The translations under genes and the position numbers were made by a program. Shown piece after piece: positions 16,613 to 28,894 of a stretch of DNA of 64,000 bases. The notes beneath the pieces were generated by a model that saw only the letters and a list, made by a program, of their open reading frames with translations, was not told the origin of the DNA and ran no database searches. The stretch lies in assembly GCA_020161135.1 (NCBI GenBank), contig JAIUOB010000001.1:124001-188000 (forward strand), given 5' to 3'. The first letter of the stretch is position 1. The number at the start of each line of letters is the position of its first letter. This DNA is from Gemmatimonadota bacterium. Lineage in GTDB: Bacteria; Gemmatimonadota; Gemmatimonadetes; Gemmatimonadales; Gemmatimonadaceae.

Positions 16613-17155
16613 CTACCCCGCGCGCGCCCGCACCTTCGCGTACGCCTGGATCCCCACGCCCAGCAGCACGATCATCACCAGCGACACGCCCACGCCACCG
16701 AGCAGGCCGATGCCGTCCTTGAGCACCACATACGTGCAGATGAGGACCAGCGCGACCGTGGGCACTTCGTTGGCGACGCGGAATCGCGCCGCCGTCGCCA
16801 CCGTCTCGCCACGCGCCAGCGCCGCGCGCACGCGCGCGCACCAGACGGTGTAGCCCACCAGCGCCAGCACGAGCGCCAGCTTCACCTGCAGCCACGGCTG
16901 CGTGAGCAGCGCCGGCACCAGCAGCAGCATCGCCACGCCACCGAGGCACGTCATGACCAGCGCCGGCACGGTGATGATGTGCAGCAGCCGCCCCATCATC
17001 ACGCCCAACTGCGTCTGCACGGGCCCGCGTGCCGCCTCAGGCAGCGCGCGCGCCTCGGCGTGGTACACGAACAGTCGCGGCAGGTAGAACAGGCCGGCCA
17101 TCCAGCTCACCATGCCGATGAGGTGGAAGATCTTCGCGTAGAGATACCAAGGCAT
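16613..17155 (-). CDS. HemJ/CopD-like membrane protein
   Basis: A 180-residue inner-membrane protein with four to five hydrophobic helices. The N-terminus YAKIFHLIGMVSWMAGLFYLPRLFVYH carries the conserved His and Trp spacing of HemJ, the quinone-linked protoporphyrinogen IX oxidase of heme synthesis, which belongs with the CopD-like fold. Further conserved segments are LGVMMGRLLHIIT and WLQVKLALVLALVGYT. HemJ is the favoured call; a copper-resistance role is less likely. No other heme gene is nearby. Confidence 0.7.
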   Translation of the reverse strand: MPWYLYAKIFHLIGMVSWMAGLFYLPRLFVYHAEARALPEAARGPVQTQLGVMMGRLLHIITVPALVMTCLGGVAMLLLVPALLTQPWLQVKLALVLALVGYTVWCARVRAALARGETVATAARFRVANEVPTVALVLICTYVVLKDGIGLLGGVGVSLVMIVLLGVGIQAYAKVRARAG

Positions 17156-17178
17156 CGGCGGAATCTGTCGCGCGCAAC

Positions 17179-17204
17179 GGGGTCAGAACAATTGTTCTGA
17201 CCCC
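17179..17204. repeat. Perfect 26-bp palindrome
   Basis: GGGGTCAGAACAA followed directly by its exact reverse complement, then TTTT. It lies between the divergent HemJ-like and photolyase genes. It may be an operator, or a remnant of a REP/RAYT-type element whose copies often carry GGGGTCAG ends. Confidence 0.8.
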
Positions 17205-17306
17205 TTTTCGCCCGCCATTTCGCGCCCGCCCGGAACCGACCGCCCGTTCCACCGCTTCGTCCGGCGCACGCTCGCTCGATGGTCCTCCGACGATCCCGCC
17301 CTACGC

Positions 17307-18806
17307 ATGTCTGCCGTCCTCGTGTGGTTTCGCACCGATCTCCGCCTGCACGACCATCCCGCGCTCGCGCACGCCATCGCGCACGCCGGACGCACGGGCG
17401 CGGCCGTCGTCCCTGTCTGGTGCCTCGACCCGCGTACCCTCGGCACGTCGCCCTTCGGCTTTCCCCGCCTTGGCGTGCACCGCGCACAGTTTCTCCTCGA
17501 GGCACTGGGCGACCTGCGCGCACAGCTCCGGGCCCTCGGCAGCGACCTCGTGGTCGTGCGCGGCGCTCCGGAGACCGTGCTCCCCGCTCTCTCCACCGCG
17601 ACCGGCACCACCCACTGCCTGTTCCACGAGGAGGCCACGCCCGAGGAGCGCGAGACCGAGATGCGAGTCTCGCGCGCGCTCACTGACGCCGGCGTACGCA
17701 CCGAGTCGGTGTGGGCGCACACCCTCGTCCATCCAGGCGACCTGCCCTTCGCGCTCGACGCGCTCCCCGACGTCTTCACGCGATTCCGCACCGCGCTCGA
17801 GGAGCCGCGCGCGTCACCGCCGCGCTTTCGCGCCGCCAGCGCACCACGCGCGGCGCTCCCCGCCCCCGACACGCTGCCACCGCTGCCGACGGCGATGGAC
17901 CCCGGTAGCCTGCCCACGCTGGCGGAGCTGGGCCACGAGGCGCCCCCCATCCGCGATGCACGCGCGCTGCTGCACATCACCGGTGGCGAGCGCGCCGCCC
18001 TGGCCCGTGTACAGGCCTGGACTTTCGACCGCGACCGTCTTGCGCGTTACAAGCGCACGCGCGACGGACTGCTGCACCCCGACGATGGTTCGCGTTGGTC
18101 GCCCTGGCTCGCCCTCGGCTGCCTTTCGCCGCGCACCGCGTACGAGGCCATCACGCGCTACGAGCACGAGCGCGGTGGCGCCACGGAGGACACCTACTGG
18201 CTCACGTTCGAGCTCCTGTGGCGCGACTACTTCCGCTTCGTCGCGCGACGGGCCGGCGGGCGGCTCTTCCGCGCGTCCGGGCTCACCGGCATCGCGGTGC
18301 CCTGGCGCGATCCGCGCCGCGATGCGCAGGCCGCCGACGACCTCGCCCGGTGGACCAGCGGCACCACCGGCTTTCCGCTGGTCGACGCCGCCATGCGCGA
18401 GCTCACGGCCACCGGCTACACCAGCAACCGCGCACGGCAGAACGTCGCGTCGTTCCTCACCAAGAACCTTGGCATCGACTGGCGCGCGGGCGCCGAGTGG
18501 TTCGAGGCACAGCTCATCGACTACGACCCGGCGAGCAACTGGGGGAACTGGGCGTACGCGGCCGGCGTCGGCAACGACGCGCGCGGCTTCCGTTTCTTCA
18601 ACCTGCACAAGCAGGCCGCCATGTACGACCCCGATGGCGACTTCGTGCGGCACTGGCTCGGCGAGCGCGGCCCCGACTATCCGCGCCCGATGGTGGACTT
18701 GTTCGCATCGGCCACGGTGCAGGAGCGGGCGTGGAGGCGGGCTTGGCAGCGGGCGCCGGTCAACGCGCCGGTCACGCCGCCGGTCAGCCCGCCGCGAGCC
18801 CCCTGA
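17307..18806 (+). CDS. Cryptochrome-DASH / photolyase family
   Basis: A 499-residue flavoprotein that uses blue light, probably to repair cyclobutane dimers in single-stranded or looped DNA. The N-terminal antenna domain starts LVWFRTDLRLHDHPAL. FAD-binding landmarks are TGFPLVDAAMREL, TSNRARQNVASFLTKNLGIDW and DYDPASNWGNWAYAAGVGND, the last being typical of the DASH class. HKQAAMYDPDGDFVRHWL ends the core. The final 25 residues are Pro/Ala-rich. The 3' end overlaps the convergent aminotransferase-like gene by 23 bases. Confidence 0.9.
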   Translation: MSAVLVWFRTDLRLHDHPALAHAIAHAGRTGAAVVPVWCLDPRTLGTSPFGFPRLGVHRAQFLLEALGDLRAQLRALGSDLVVVRGAPETVLPALSTATGTTHCLFHEEATPEERETEMRVSRALTDAGVRTESVWAHTLVHPGDLPFALDALPDVFTRFRTALEEPRASPPRFRAASAPRAALPAPDTLPPLPTAMDPGSLPTLAELGHEAPPIRDARALLHITGGERAALARVQAWTFDRDRLARYKRTRDGLLHPDDGSRWSPWLALGCLSPRTAYEAITRYEHERGGATEDTYWLTFELLWRDYFRFVARRAGGRLFRASGLTGIAVPWRDPRRDAQAADDLARWTSGTTGFPLVDAAMRELTATGYTSNRARQNVASFLTKNLGIDWRAGAEWFEAQLIDYDPASNWGNWAYAAGVGNDARGFRFFNLHKQAAMYDPDGDFVRHWLGERGPDYPRPMVDLFASATVQERAWRRAWQRAPVNAPVTPPVSPPRAP

Positions 18807-20112
18807 CCGCCGCCGCCAGCCGGTCCACCTGCGCCGGCGTGTTGAACAGCGTCGGCGTCACGCGCACGCAGTCGCCCGACGCGAGCCCGGTGCGCCAGTA
18901 GGTGAACAGCTTGTGCTGCTCGACCAGCGCGTTCACGATGGCCACGTTGCTCGCGCGATCGGTCTTGCCGCGCAGGCGGAAGCTGGTGATGGCGCCCACC
19001 ATGCCCGCTTCGTCGGGCGTGAGCACCTGGACGCCCGGCACGTCACGCACCGCCTGCACCCAGCGGTCACGCAGGTAGCGCAGGCGCGCGCCCTTCTGCA
19101 CCATGCCGATGCGCCCCTGGAAGGCGATCGCATCGGGAATCGCCATGACCGTCGCGAAGTTGGTCGTGCCGGTGTGCAGGCGGCTCTCGATGCGCGACAG
19201 CGGCGCGCTCTCGTCGGCGTGCATGCGGTCGATGGCGTCGAGCCGCCCCTCGCGGATGTACATGGCGCCGGCGCCCACGGGCGCACCGATCCACTTGTGC
19301 AGGTTGAGCCCGACGAAATCGGCGCCCAGCGTCTCCATGCTGAGCGGCACCTGCCCGAACGAGTGCGCCGCATCGACCACGACATCGGCGCCGCGCGCCT
19401 TGGCGAGCTGCACGATCTCCTTCACGGGGATGATGAGCCCCGTCTTGTTGTTGCAGTGCGTGAGCAGCAGCAGCTTGGTGCGCGGATGCGCGTCGAGCGC
19501 GCGCGTGTACGCCGCCAGCACCGCCGCGCGCGAGGCGGGCTCCGGGATGTCGAACGTGGCCACCTTCGCACCGCGCGCCTGCGCGAGCGCGTTCATGGCC
19601 CACTGCATCGCGTTGTAGTCGAGGTCCGCGTACATCACCGTGTCGCCGGCCCCGACGCCCTTGTATTGCACGATGAGCGCCTGCAGCGCCTCCGTCGCCC
19701 CGCGACTCAGCACCAGCTCGGTGGGCTTGGCGCCCACGAACCCCGCCACCGCAGTCCGCGCGGCCTCGAGCGCCTTGGGATACTCGCGGCGCGCATAGTA
19801 CGAACTCTCGCGGTTCACGCGGTCGAGGTGCCGGTGATAGGCCTGCAGCACGGGCGCGGCCATGATGCCGAAATAGCCGCTCTCGAGGTTCACCACCTCG
19901 TCGGTCACCGCATACTGCGCCGCCACCTTGGACCAGTACGCCTCGTCGCGCGCCACCTGCTCCGCCGCGCCATTGAGCGCCGGGGGCAACGCGGGAGGCT
20001 GCGGCGGGGCGTCACCGGCGCCTGCCGCCAACGCCACACCCGGCTGCGCCAACGCCGCCGCACCCACGAGCGCCGCATCGCGAACGAAATCGCGTCTGTT
20101 GAGGGAGGTCAT
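18784..20112 (-). CDS. Class V aminotransferase-like PLP enzyme with Tat signal
   Basis: A 442-residue PLP enzyme of the class V (cysteine desulfurase-like) group. The N-terminus SLNRRDFVRDAALVGAAAL is a twin-arginine signal, so the folded enzyme is exported with its cofactor. Key parts are ESGYFGIM, LSRGATEALQAL (phosphate cup), DAAHSFGQVP (Asp for the pyridine N) and LHKWIGAP with the PLP Lys near residue 273. Relatives include isopenicillin N epimerase-like proteins. The substrate is unknown. It is divergent from another PLP enzyme gene across 47 bases. Confidence 0.85.
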   Translation of the reverse strand: MTSLNRRDFVRDAALVGAAALAQPGVALAAGAGDAPPQPPALPPALNGAAEQVARDEAYWSKVAAQYAVTDEVVNLESGYFGIMAAPVLQAYHRHLDRVNRESSYYARREYPKALEAARTAVAGFVGAKPTELVLSRGATEALQALIVQYKGVGAGDTVMYADLDYNAMQWAMNALAQARGAKVATFDIPEPASRAAVLAAYTRALDAHPRTKLLLLTHCNNKTGLIIPVKEIVQLAKARGADVVVDAAHSFGQVPLSMETLGADFVGLNLHKWIGAPVGAGAMYIREGRLDAIDRMHADESAPLSRIESRLHTGTTNFATVMAIPDAIAFQGRIGMVQKGARLRYLRDRWVQAVRDVPGVQVLTPDEAGMVGAITSFRLRGKTDRASNVAIVNALVEQHKLFTYWRTGLASGDCVRVTPTLFNTPAQVDRLAAAVRGLAAG

Positions 20113-20117
20113 GCCTG

Positions 20118-20123
20118 AGCCTA
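20118..20123 (-). promoter_or_regulatory. Candidate -10 box (TAGGCT)
   Basis: TAGGCT at -11 to -6 from the ATG at 20112, within the 47-base divergent region. Confidence 0.45.
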
Positions 20124-20159
20124 CGGGCGCCCGCGGCACCGGGCAAGCATCTTTCCCCA

Positions 20160-21605
20160 ATGTCCACGCCCCTCACCGGCGACCTCTCCCCCGAGGAGTT
20201 CCGCGCCGCCGCCCACGCCGCCGTCGACTGGATCGCCGACCTCCTCGAGCACCCCGAACGCCAGCACGTCCGCAGCCGTGTGGCGCCGGGCGACATCCGC
20301 GCGGCGCTGCCGGCCACGCCACCGATCGGGGGCGAACCATTGGCCGCGATGCTGCGCGACGTGCAGGACACGCTGCTCCCCGGCATCACCCACTGGAACC
20401 ACCCGGGGTTCTTCGCCTACTTCGCCAACTCGGCCGCGTACCCGGGCATCCTGGGCGAACTGCTGACGGCCGGGCTCAATGCCAATGGCATGCTCTGGAT
20501 CACCAGCCCCACCGTGGTCGAGCTCGAGGAGACGACGCTCGACTGGCTCCGTCAGCTCATGGGGCTTGGCGCGGGATGGTTCGGCGAGATCACCGACACC
20601 GCGAGTGTGAGCACCTTCTACGCCCTCGCTGCGGCGCGCGAACGGGCCGGCCTCGACATTCGCGCGCAGGGGATGGCCGGACGCACCGACCTGCCGCGCC
20701 TTCGCGTCTACTGCAGCGAGCACGCCCACTCGTCCATCGACAAGGCGGTCATCGCACTCGGGCTCGGCCACGACAATCTCGTCAAGATCGCCTGCGACTC
20801 GCAGTACCGCATGCGCCCCGACGCACTGGCCGCCGCCATCGACGCCGACGTCGCCGCCGGCTATCGCCCCATCGCGGTGGTGCCGTGCGTGGGCACCACC
20901 AGCGTCACCAGCATCGACCCGGTGCCCGCCGTGGTACGCATTGCCCGCGCGCACGACCTGTGGGTGCATGTCGATGCCGCATACGCCGGACCTGCCGCCA
21001 TCGTGCCCGAGTTGCGCTACCTCATGGACGGGGTCGACGGCGCCGACAGCCTCGTGGTGAACCCGCACAAGTGGCTCTTCACACCGATGGACTGCAGCGT
21101 GCTGTACACGAAGGACCCGGCGGCGCTCAAGCAGGCCTTTGCGTTGCTGCCCGAGTATCTCATCACGGCCACGACGCAGGGCGCCGCGACCAATCTCATG
21201 GACTACGGCCTCCAGCTCGGCCGTCGCTTCCGCGCCCTCAAGCTGTGGATGGTGCTGCGCGCCTACGGCGCCGAAGGGCTCGCGAGCCGCCTGCGCGCAC
21301 ACTGCGAACTGGCGCGCGACTTCGCCGGCATGGTGCACTACGAGGGCGGCTGGGAACTCATGGCGCCGGTCACGTTGTCGCTCGTGTGCTTCCGCCACGC
21401 GCCGCCCGGGCTGAGCGAAGAGCAGCTCGCGGTGCACAACGCCGCCCTCCTCGAGCGCGTCAACGCCAACGGCCGCGTGTACCTCTCCCACACGAAGATC
21501 GATGGCCGCTACATGCTGCGCCTCGCCATCGGCAACATCCGCACCGACGCGCACTGGGTGCAGTTGGCGTGGGAGGAACTGCGGGTCGCGGCAGCGGGCG
21601 TGTGA
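20160..21605 (+). CDS. Aromatic-L-amino-acid decarboxylase-like PLP enzyme
   Basis: A 481-residue cytoplasmic group II PLP decarboxylase. Landmarks are HWNHPGFFAYF, NANGMLWITSP, ELEETTLDWL, YCSEHAHSSIDKA (ring-stacking His), HVDAAYAG (Asp) and NPHKWLFTPMDCS with the PLP Lys near residue 304. These fit aromatic amino acid or phenylacetaldehyde-type decarboxylases. Substrate choice (Trp, Tyr, Phe) cannot be read from the sequence. CATCTT sits at -12 to -7 of the ATG, a weaker leaderless box. Confidence 0.88.
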   Translation: MSTPLTGDLSPEEFRAAAHAAVDWIADLLEHPERQHVRSRVAPGDIRAALPATPPIGGEPLAAMLRDVQDTLLPGITHWNHPGFFAYFANSAAYPGILGELLTAGLNANGMLWITSPTVVELEETTLDWLRQLMGLGAGWFGEITDTASVSTFYALAAARERAGLDIRAQGMAGRTDLPRLRVYCSEHAHSSIDKAVIALGLGHDNLVKIACDSQYRMRPDALAAAIDADVAAGYRPIAVVPCVGTTSVTSIDPVPAVVRIARAHDLWVHVDAAYAGPAAIVPELRYLMDGVDGADSLVVNPHKWLFTPMDCSVLYTKDPAALKQAFALLPEYLITATTQGAATNLMDYGLQLGRRFRALKLWMVLRAYGAEGLASRLRAHCELARDFAGMVHYEGGWELMAPVTLSLVCFRHAPPGLSEEQLAVHNAALLERVNANGRVYLSHTKIDGRYMLRLAIGNIRTDAHWVQLAWEELRVAAAGV

Positions 21606-21614
21606 CCTGCTGCA

Positions 21615-21675
21615 CGCGAAGCCACGAAGTCGCGAAGGGCCTTTTGATTTCTCTTCGCGACTTCGCGCTTTCGCG
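21615..21675. terminator. Long imperfect hairpin between convergent genes
   Basis: A perfect 13-bp inner stem (CGAAGTCGCGAAG at 21625-21637 with 21653-21665) extended to about 23 bp with few mismatches, and an AT-rich 15-base loop. Its lower GC and CTTCGCG repeats look like a dispersed hairpin repeat used as a bidirectional terminator. Confidence 0.65.
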
Positions 21676-21696
21676 TGAAGCCGTTGCGGGCCCGGT

Positions 21697-23781
21697 CTAG
21701 CCGAGCGAATCCAGCAAGGCCGCCAGCGACTGCCGATCGATCGGCTTGCCGAGCACCGCGGCGATGCCGTCACGGTCGGCGTCATCGATCGGATACCCGG
21801 CGCTGTACCCCGACACCAGCACCACGTGCAGCGCCGGTGCGATGCGCCGTGCCTCGCGCGCCAGCACATCGCCCGACATGCCCGGCATGGTGAGGTCGGT
21901 GAGCAGCACATCGACACTCGCGGGATCGCGCCGCAGGCGCTCGAGCGCGCGCTGCGGATCGCCCTCGGTGCTCACCACATGACCGAGCGACTCCACCGCC
22001 CGCGCAATCGCCCGCGCCACCGCCGGCTCATCGTCAACCACCAGCACGGTCCGCGCACGGGTCGTCGGCAGCGGCGACAGCGCGGCGACGCTGGGCGTGA
22101 GGGACCGGGACGCCGCCGGGGATTCCACCGACACGGGCAGCCACACCTCCGCCACCGTACCATGCCCGGGCGTGCTGCGTAGCGCGAGCGCACCGCCGTG
22201 CGACGTCACGATCCCATGCGCCACGGCGAGCCCGAGCCCCGTGCCCTCCCCCGGCGGTTTGGTGCTGAAGAACGGCTCGAATGCCCGCGCGATCGCGTCG
22301 TCGGTCATCCCCTCTCCATTGTCCTGCACGAGCAGTCGCGCCACCGCGCCGTGCGCCACACCGAGCGTGGTCGCCCGCGCATCTCCGTCGGGGTACACGG
22401 TGAGTGACACGTGCATCTGCGGCGACGGCACGCTGCGCAGCGCGTAGGCCGCATTGCCACACAAGTTGAGGAGCACCTGCTGCAGTTGCGCGATGTCGCC
22501 GTCCACCACCGCCGGGCGCTCGTCGATGTGCGCCGTGAGCGCGATCGTCGAGGCGCGCATCGCCTCGAAGAAGCGGAGCCCCTCGCGCACCAGCATCGCC
22601 AGGGCGAACGGCTGCCGCGACACCTCCTGCTGGCGACTGAAGGCCAGGATCTGCGTGATGAGGTCGCGCGCGCGCCGGGCTGCCGCCAGCGCATCGGCGT
22701 TGGCCTCGCGCAACCGCGGGTCCTGCAGCGTGGGCGCGACCTGCTCCACGGCGTTCAGGATGACCGTGAGCACATTGTTGAAGTCGTGCGCGATGCCGCC
22801 GGCCAGCTTCCCCAGCGACTCCATGCGCTCCGACTGGCGCAGGCGCTGCTCGACGGCACGCACCTCGGTCACGTCACGAATGAGCCCGAGGGCGACACGG
22901 GGGCGCCCATCCGGGTCGCGTTCGAGCAGCAGGGAGCGGTGCTCCACCGCGCGCCAGGTGCCGTCGCGATGCCGCACCCGATAGCCCACCGTGCGCACGC
23001 CACGACCCGCCTCGCTGGCCCACGCCCGCTGGAACGCCACGAAAGCCGGGAGATCGTCAGGGTGCACGAGACGCGGCATCACCTCGTGCCCGAACGCCAC
23101 CAGCTCCGACGGCGCATAGCCGCCGATGAGCTCCGACGCGGGGGACACCCACGTGAATCGCTGCGCCACGAGGTCGAAGGTGAACACCACGTCGGGGATC
23201 GCCTCCACGATGCGATCGACGAAGCGGCGGCTCTTCTCCGCGTCGTGGAAGGCCCGGTCGCGATCGATGGCGAAGGCCGCGATGCGCGCCACGTCCTCGA
23301 GCCAGCGCACCGCCGTGTCGCGCGCAGGCGCCGGACGGCGGAAGTACAGCGCGAAGGTGCCCAGCACCGCCCCATCGAGCGCCATCATGGGTACCGACCA
23401 GCAGGCGCGCAGCCCGAATGGCAGCGTGAGGCGCACCCACCGCGTCCAGCGCGAGTCGGTCGTGATGTCGGCACACACCACCGTCCGCCGCTCGTGCGCT
23501 GCGGTGCCGCAGCAGGCGTTCTCGGGCCCCACGGGAAAGCGCTCGGTGAGGGCCACGAAGTCCACCGGCAACGACGGCGCCGCGGCCGGATTCAACGTCC
23601 CGCTGGCGCGATCGAAGAGCAGCACCGAGCAGTGCGCCGTGGGGACCGCCTGCTCCACCCACGTGCAGATCGACGTGAGCGCATCAGCCACCGAGGTCGC
23701 GTCGGCGACGACGGAGAGCAACGCGCGCACGTCGCCGTGCGGCTCGATGTCGGTGTCCAGCGGGCTGTCTCGCAACTCCAC
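21697..23781 (-). CDS. Hybrid sensor histidine kinase (GAF-PAS-HisKA-HATPase-REC)
   Basis: A 694-residue cytoplasmic kinase without membrane helices. Domains in order: GAF (about 20-165), PAS/PAC (about 180-305, ending LGLIRDVTEVR), HisKA with GIAHDFNN and phospho-His near residue 332, HATPase with NLCGNAAYAL, DNGEGM and GTGLGLAVAHG, and a receiver domain with TDLTMPGMSG, its phospho-Asp near residue 628. Two Cys in ENACCG in the GAF domain may be a sensing site. The GTG start is the farthest upstream possible. No output regulator is adjacent, so its partner is elsewhere. Confidence 0.88.
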   Translation of the reverse strand: MELRDSPLDTDIEPHGDVRALLSVVADATSVADALTSICTWVEQAVPTAHCSVLLFDRASGTLNPAAAPSLPVDFVALTERFPVGPENACCGTAAHERRTVVCADITTDSRWTRWVRLTLPFGLRACWSVPMMALDGAVLGTFALYFRRPAPARDTAVRWLEDVARIAAFAIDRDRAFHDAEKSRRFVDRIVEAIPDVVFTFDLVAQRFTWVSPASELIGGYAPSELVAFGHEVMPRLVHPDDLPAFVAFQRAWASEAGRGVRTVGYRVRHRDGTWRAVEHRSLLLERDPDGRPRVALGLIRDVTEVRAVEQRLRQSERMESLGKLAGGIAHDFNNVLTVILNAVEQVAPTLQDPRLREANADALAAARRARDLITQILAFSRQQEVSRQPFALAMLVREGLRFFEAMRASTIALTAHIDERPAVVDGDIAQLQQVLLNLCGNAAYALRSVPSPQMHVSLTVYPDGDARATTLGVAHGAVARLLVQDNGEGMTDDAIARAFEPFFSTKPPGEGTGLGLAVAHGIVTSHGGALALRSTPGHGTVAEVWLPVSVESPAASRSLTPSVAALSPLPTTRARTVLVVDDEPAVARAIARAVESLGHVVSTEGDPQRALERLRRDPASVDVLLTDLTMPGMSGDVLAREARRIAPALHVVLVSGYSAGYPIDDADRDGIAAVLGKPIDRQSLAALLDSLG

Positions 23782-23861
23782 GACGCGATCGACTCCGGGG
23801 GCACAAAGGGCGCACCGCTGTGCGGCAGGCCCGCGCGATCACCCGCGCGCGCGACGCGCGA

Positions 23862-24494
23862 TCAGGTCGTGCGCTTGCCCGCCATGCGGCGCGCGTGCTT
23901 GCGGGCACGCCGCCCGCGATCCCATCGCACGAGCGCGAGGATGATCACGGTGAGCAGCACCGCGCCGGCGACCTCGCCGACTCGGCCAATATGCCCCATC
24001 GCCTGCACCGCCGCTTCACCAGCCGCAAAGCCGACGGCGGTGAACAGCACCGTCCACGAAATGGAACCCAACAGCGCCCCGGGCACGAACACCCAGGGCG
24101 ACACGCGGGCGGCGCCACACACCATGGGCAGCACGATGCGCAGGCCGAAGGCAAATCGGACGAGGAAGGAGGCAATGAGCGGATTCCGCCCCACCACCCG
24201 GAGGGCCACCGTGCCGGTCGCCCGCACCCGCGGGAACCGTTTGCGGATGACGTCCCACTTCAATCGCCCGATCAGATACAGCAGCAGCGTCGCGATCCAG
24301 CCGCCGAGGGAAATCGCGACCAGCACCCGCATGAGCTGCAGCTCACCTTCGTGCGCGGCAATGCCGCCGAAGATGGGCGCCAGCTCCTCGAGCACGATGG
24401 CCGAGGCGCCGAGCAGGATGTATGTCGTGGGCGCATCGGTGAGGGCGGCCAACCAGCCGGCCCCGGCGACGAGCGAAATGGCAACCGGGCGCAT
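23862..24494 (-). CDS. DedA-family membrane protein
   Basis: A 210-residue inner-membrane protein of the DedA (VTT domain) family, linked in other bacteria to undecaprenyl-phosphate or phospholipid translocation. Motifs are LEELAPIFGG, FLVRFAFGLRIVLPMVCGAARVSP (the conserved Arg-rich FxxR...G segment) and FVPGALLGSISWT. Four to five hydrophobic helices are visible, and the C-terminus is strongly basic (RWDRGRRARKHARR). A TACCCT box lies 8-13 bases upstream of the ATG. Confidence 0.85.
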   Translation of the reverse strand: MRPVAISLVAGAGWLAALTDAPTTYILLGASAIVLEELAPIFGGIAAHEGELQLMRVLVAISLGGWIATLLLYLIGRLKWDVIRKRFPRVRATGTVALRVVGRNPLIASFLVRFAFGLRIVLPMVCGAARVSPWVFVPGALLGSISWTVLFTAVGFAAGEAAVQAMGHIGRVGEVAGAVLLTVIILALVRWDRGRRARKHARRMAGKRTT

Positions 24495-24501
24495 CAGCAG
24501 C

Positions 24502-24507
24502 AGGGTA
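24502..24507 (-). promoter_or_regulatory. Candidate -10 box (TACCCT)
   Basis: TACCCT at -13 to -8 from the DedA ATG at 24494, leaving almost no leader. Confidence 0.4.
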
Positions 24508-24565
24508 CCCCCGCGTGATACGCCCGGTCCATCCCCTCAACTCGTTAAGAACGCGTCGTTTGGGC

Positions 24566-27721
<3,156 letters not shown>

Positions 27722-27754
27722 GGATCCCTCGTGGGGGGCGTCGCGGGAACGAAC

Positions 27755-28894
27755 TCAGTGCTTGGTGGACGCAGGGGCCGCGGGGGCCGCAGGCGCCGCG
27801 GCATCGCGCGGCGCGGACACGCTGACAGACGAACCCACCGAGATGCCGCGCGCGGCGCCGAGCAGCACGGTGTCACCGCCGGCCAGGCCGGTGGTGATCT
27901 CGAGCAACTCACCCTTCTCGTCGCGCAGCCCCACCTGCACCTCGGCCTTCTCGACCTTCCCGCCGCGCAGACGCATCACGAACGGCACGATGCCGGTCTG
28001 GTCGACCGCCTGCTCCGGCACGAGCACCCCGCTGCGCGCCTGCGACGCGATGCGTCCTTCGACGAACAGCCCCGCCACGAGCGAACCACCCGTGTTGGGC
28101 ACCGACGCCAGGATGCCCACCTGACGCGTCTGCGCATTGACCATCGGATTCACGCGCGTGATGCGACCGACGAGCTCGCGCGATGCCCCGTTCACCGTGA
28201 ACGTCACCGGTGCGCCTACCTTCACATCGCCCAGCGCCGTCGCCGGCACCGAGGCTTCGACCCGCAGGCTGCGCGGATCGATCACGGTGAAGAGCGGCGT
28301 GCCCGGCGACACCACATCACCCGGGCTCACGCTCTTCTCGGCGATGATGCCGTCGAACGGGGCCTTGATGATGGTGCTGCGCTGCGCCTTGTCGGCAGAC
28401 GCGAGGCGCGCCTCGGCGTCGGCAAGCTGCGCCTGCGCCGCGAGGTGCGCGCGCTCGGCGCCCTCGGCGTCCCGCTCGGCGATGGCGCCGGCGGCAAGCA
28501 GCGTCTGCGCACGCTTGAATTCGCGGGCCGCCTGGTCGGCGGCCAGCTTCGCAGTGGCGACGCCCGACTTGGCCGACAGGGCGAGGTCGCGCACGGCGGC
28601 ATCGTCGAGGCGGCCGAGCGTCATGCCGGCCGAGACACGCTGTCCGGCGTCGACCATGACCTGCAGCACCGACGCGGACAGCTCGGCGCGAAGGCGCGCC
28701 TCACGGTCGGCGACGAGCGTGCCGGAGATGGCCGGGCCACTGCGCAGCGTGTCGAGCCGCGCCACGGCGATGTTGTCGGGGCCGATGGACTGCACCGGCG
28801 GAGCGGCGGGAGCCGCCTCCTCGGACTTCTTGCCGCAAGCGGCGAGCGCGACGAGGGAGAGGAGAAGCGCCGAACGGCGCGTAGCGGAGGTCAT
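27755..28894 (-). CDS. RND efflux periplasmic adaptor (MFP) lipoprotein
   Basis: A 379-residue adaptor that bridges the RND pump and the TolC channel. The lipobox LAAC is near residue 20. Next come a barrel-sandwich half (GTLVADREARLRAELSASV), an alpha-hairpin coiled coil (about 110-170), the second lipoyl half (IIKAPFDGIIAEKSVSPGD) and beta-barrel and membrane-proximal domains. The tail is Ala/Pro-rich. Its ATG overlaps the TolC stop (ATGA). Confidence 0.92.
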   Translation of the reverse strand: MTSATRRSALLLSLVALAACGKKSEEAAPAAPPVQSIGPDNIAVARLDTLRSGPAISGTLVADREARLRAELSASVLQVMVDAGQRVSAGMTLGRLDDAAVRDLALSAKSGVATAKLAADQAAREFKRAQTLLAAGAIAERDAEGAERAHLAAQAQLADAEARLASADKAQRSTIIKAPFDGIIAEKSVSPGDVVSPGTPLFTVIDPRSLRVEASVPATALGDVKVGAPVTFTVNGASRELVGRITRVNPMVNAQTRQVGILASVPNTGGSLVAGLFVEGRIASQARSGVLVPEQAVDQTGIVPFVMRLRGGKVEKAEVQVGLRDEKGELLEITTGLAGGDTVLLGAARGISVGSSVSVSAPRDAAAPAAPAAPASTKH

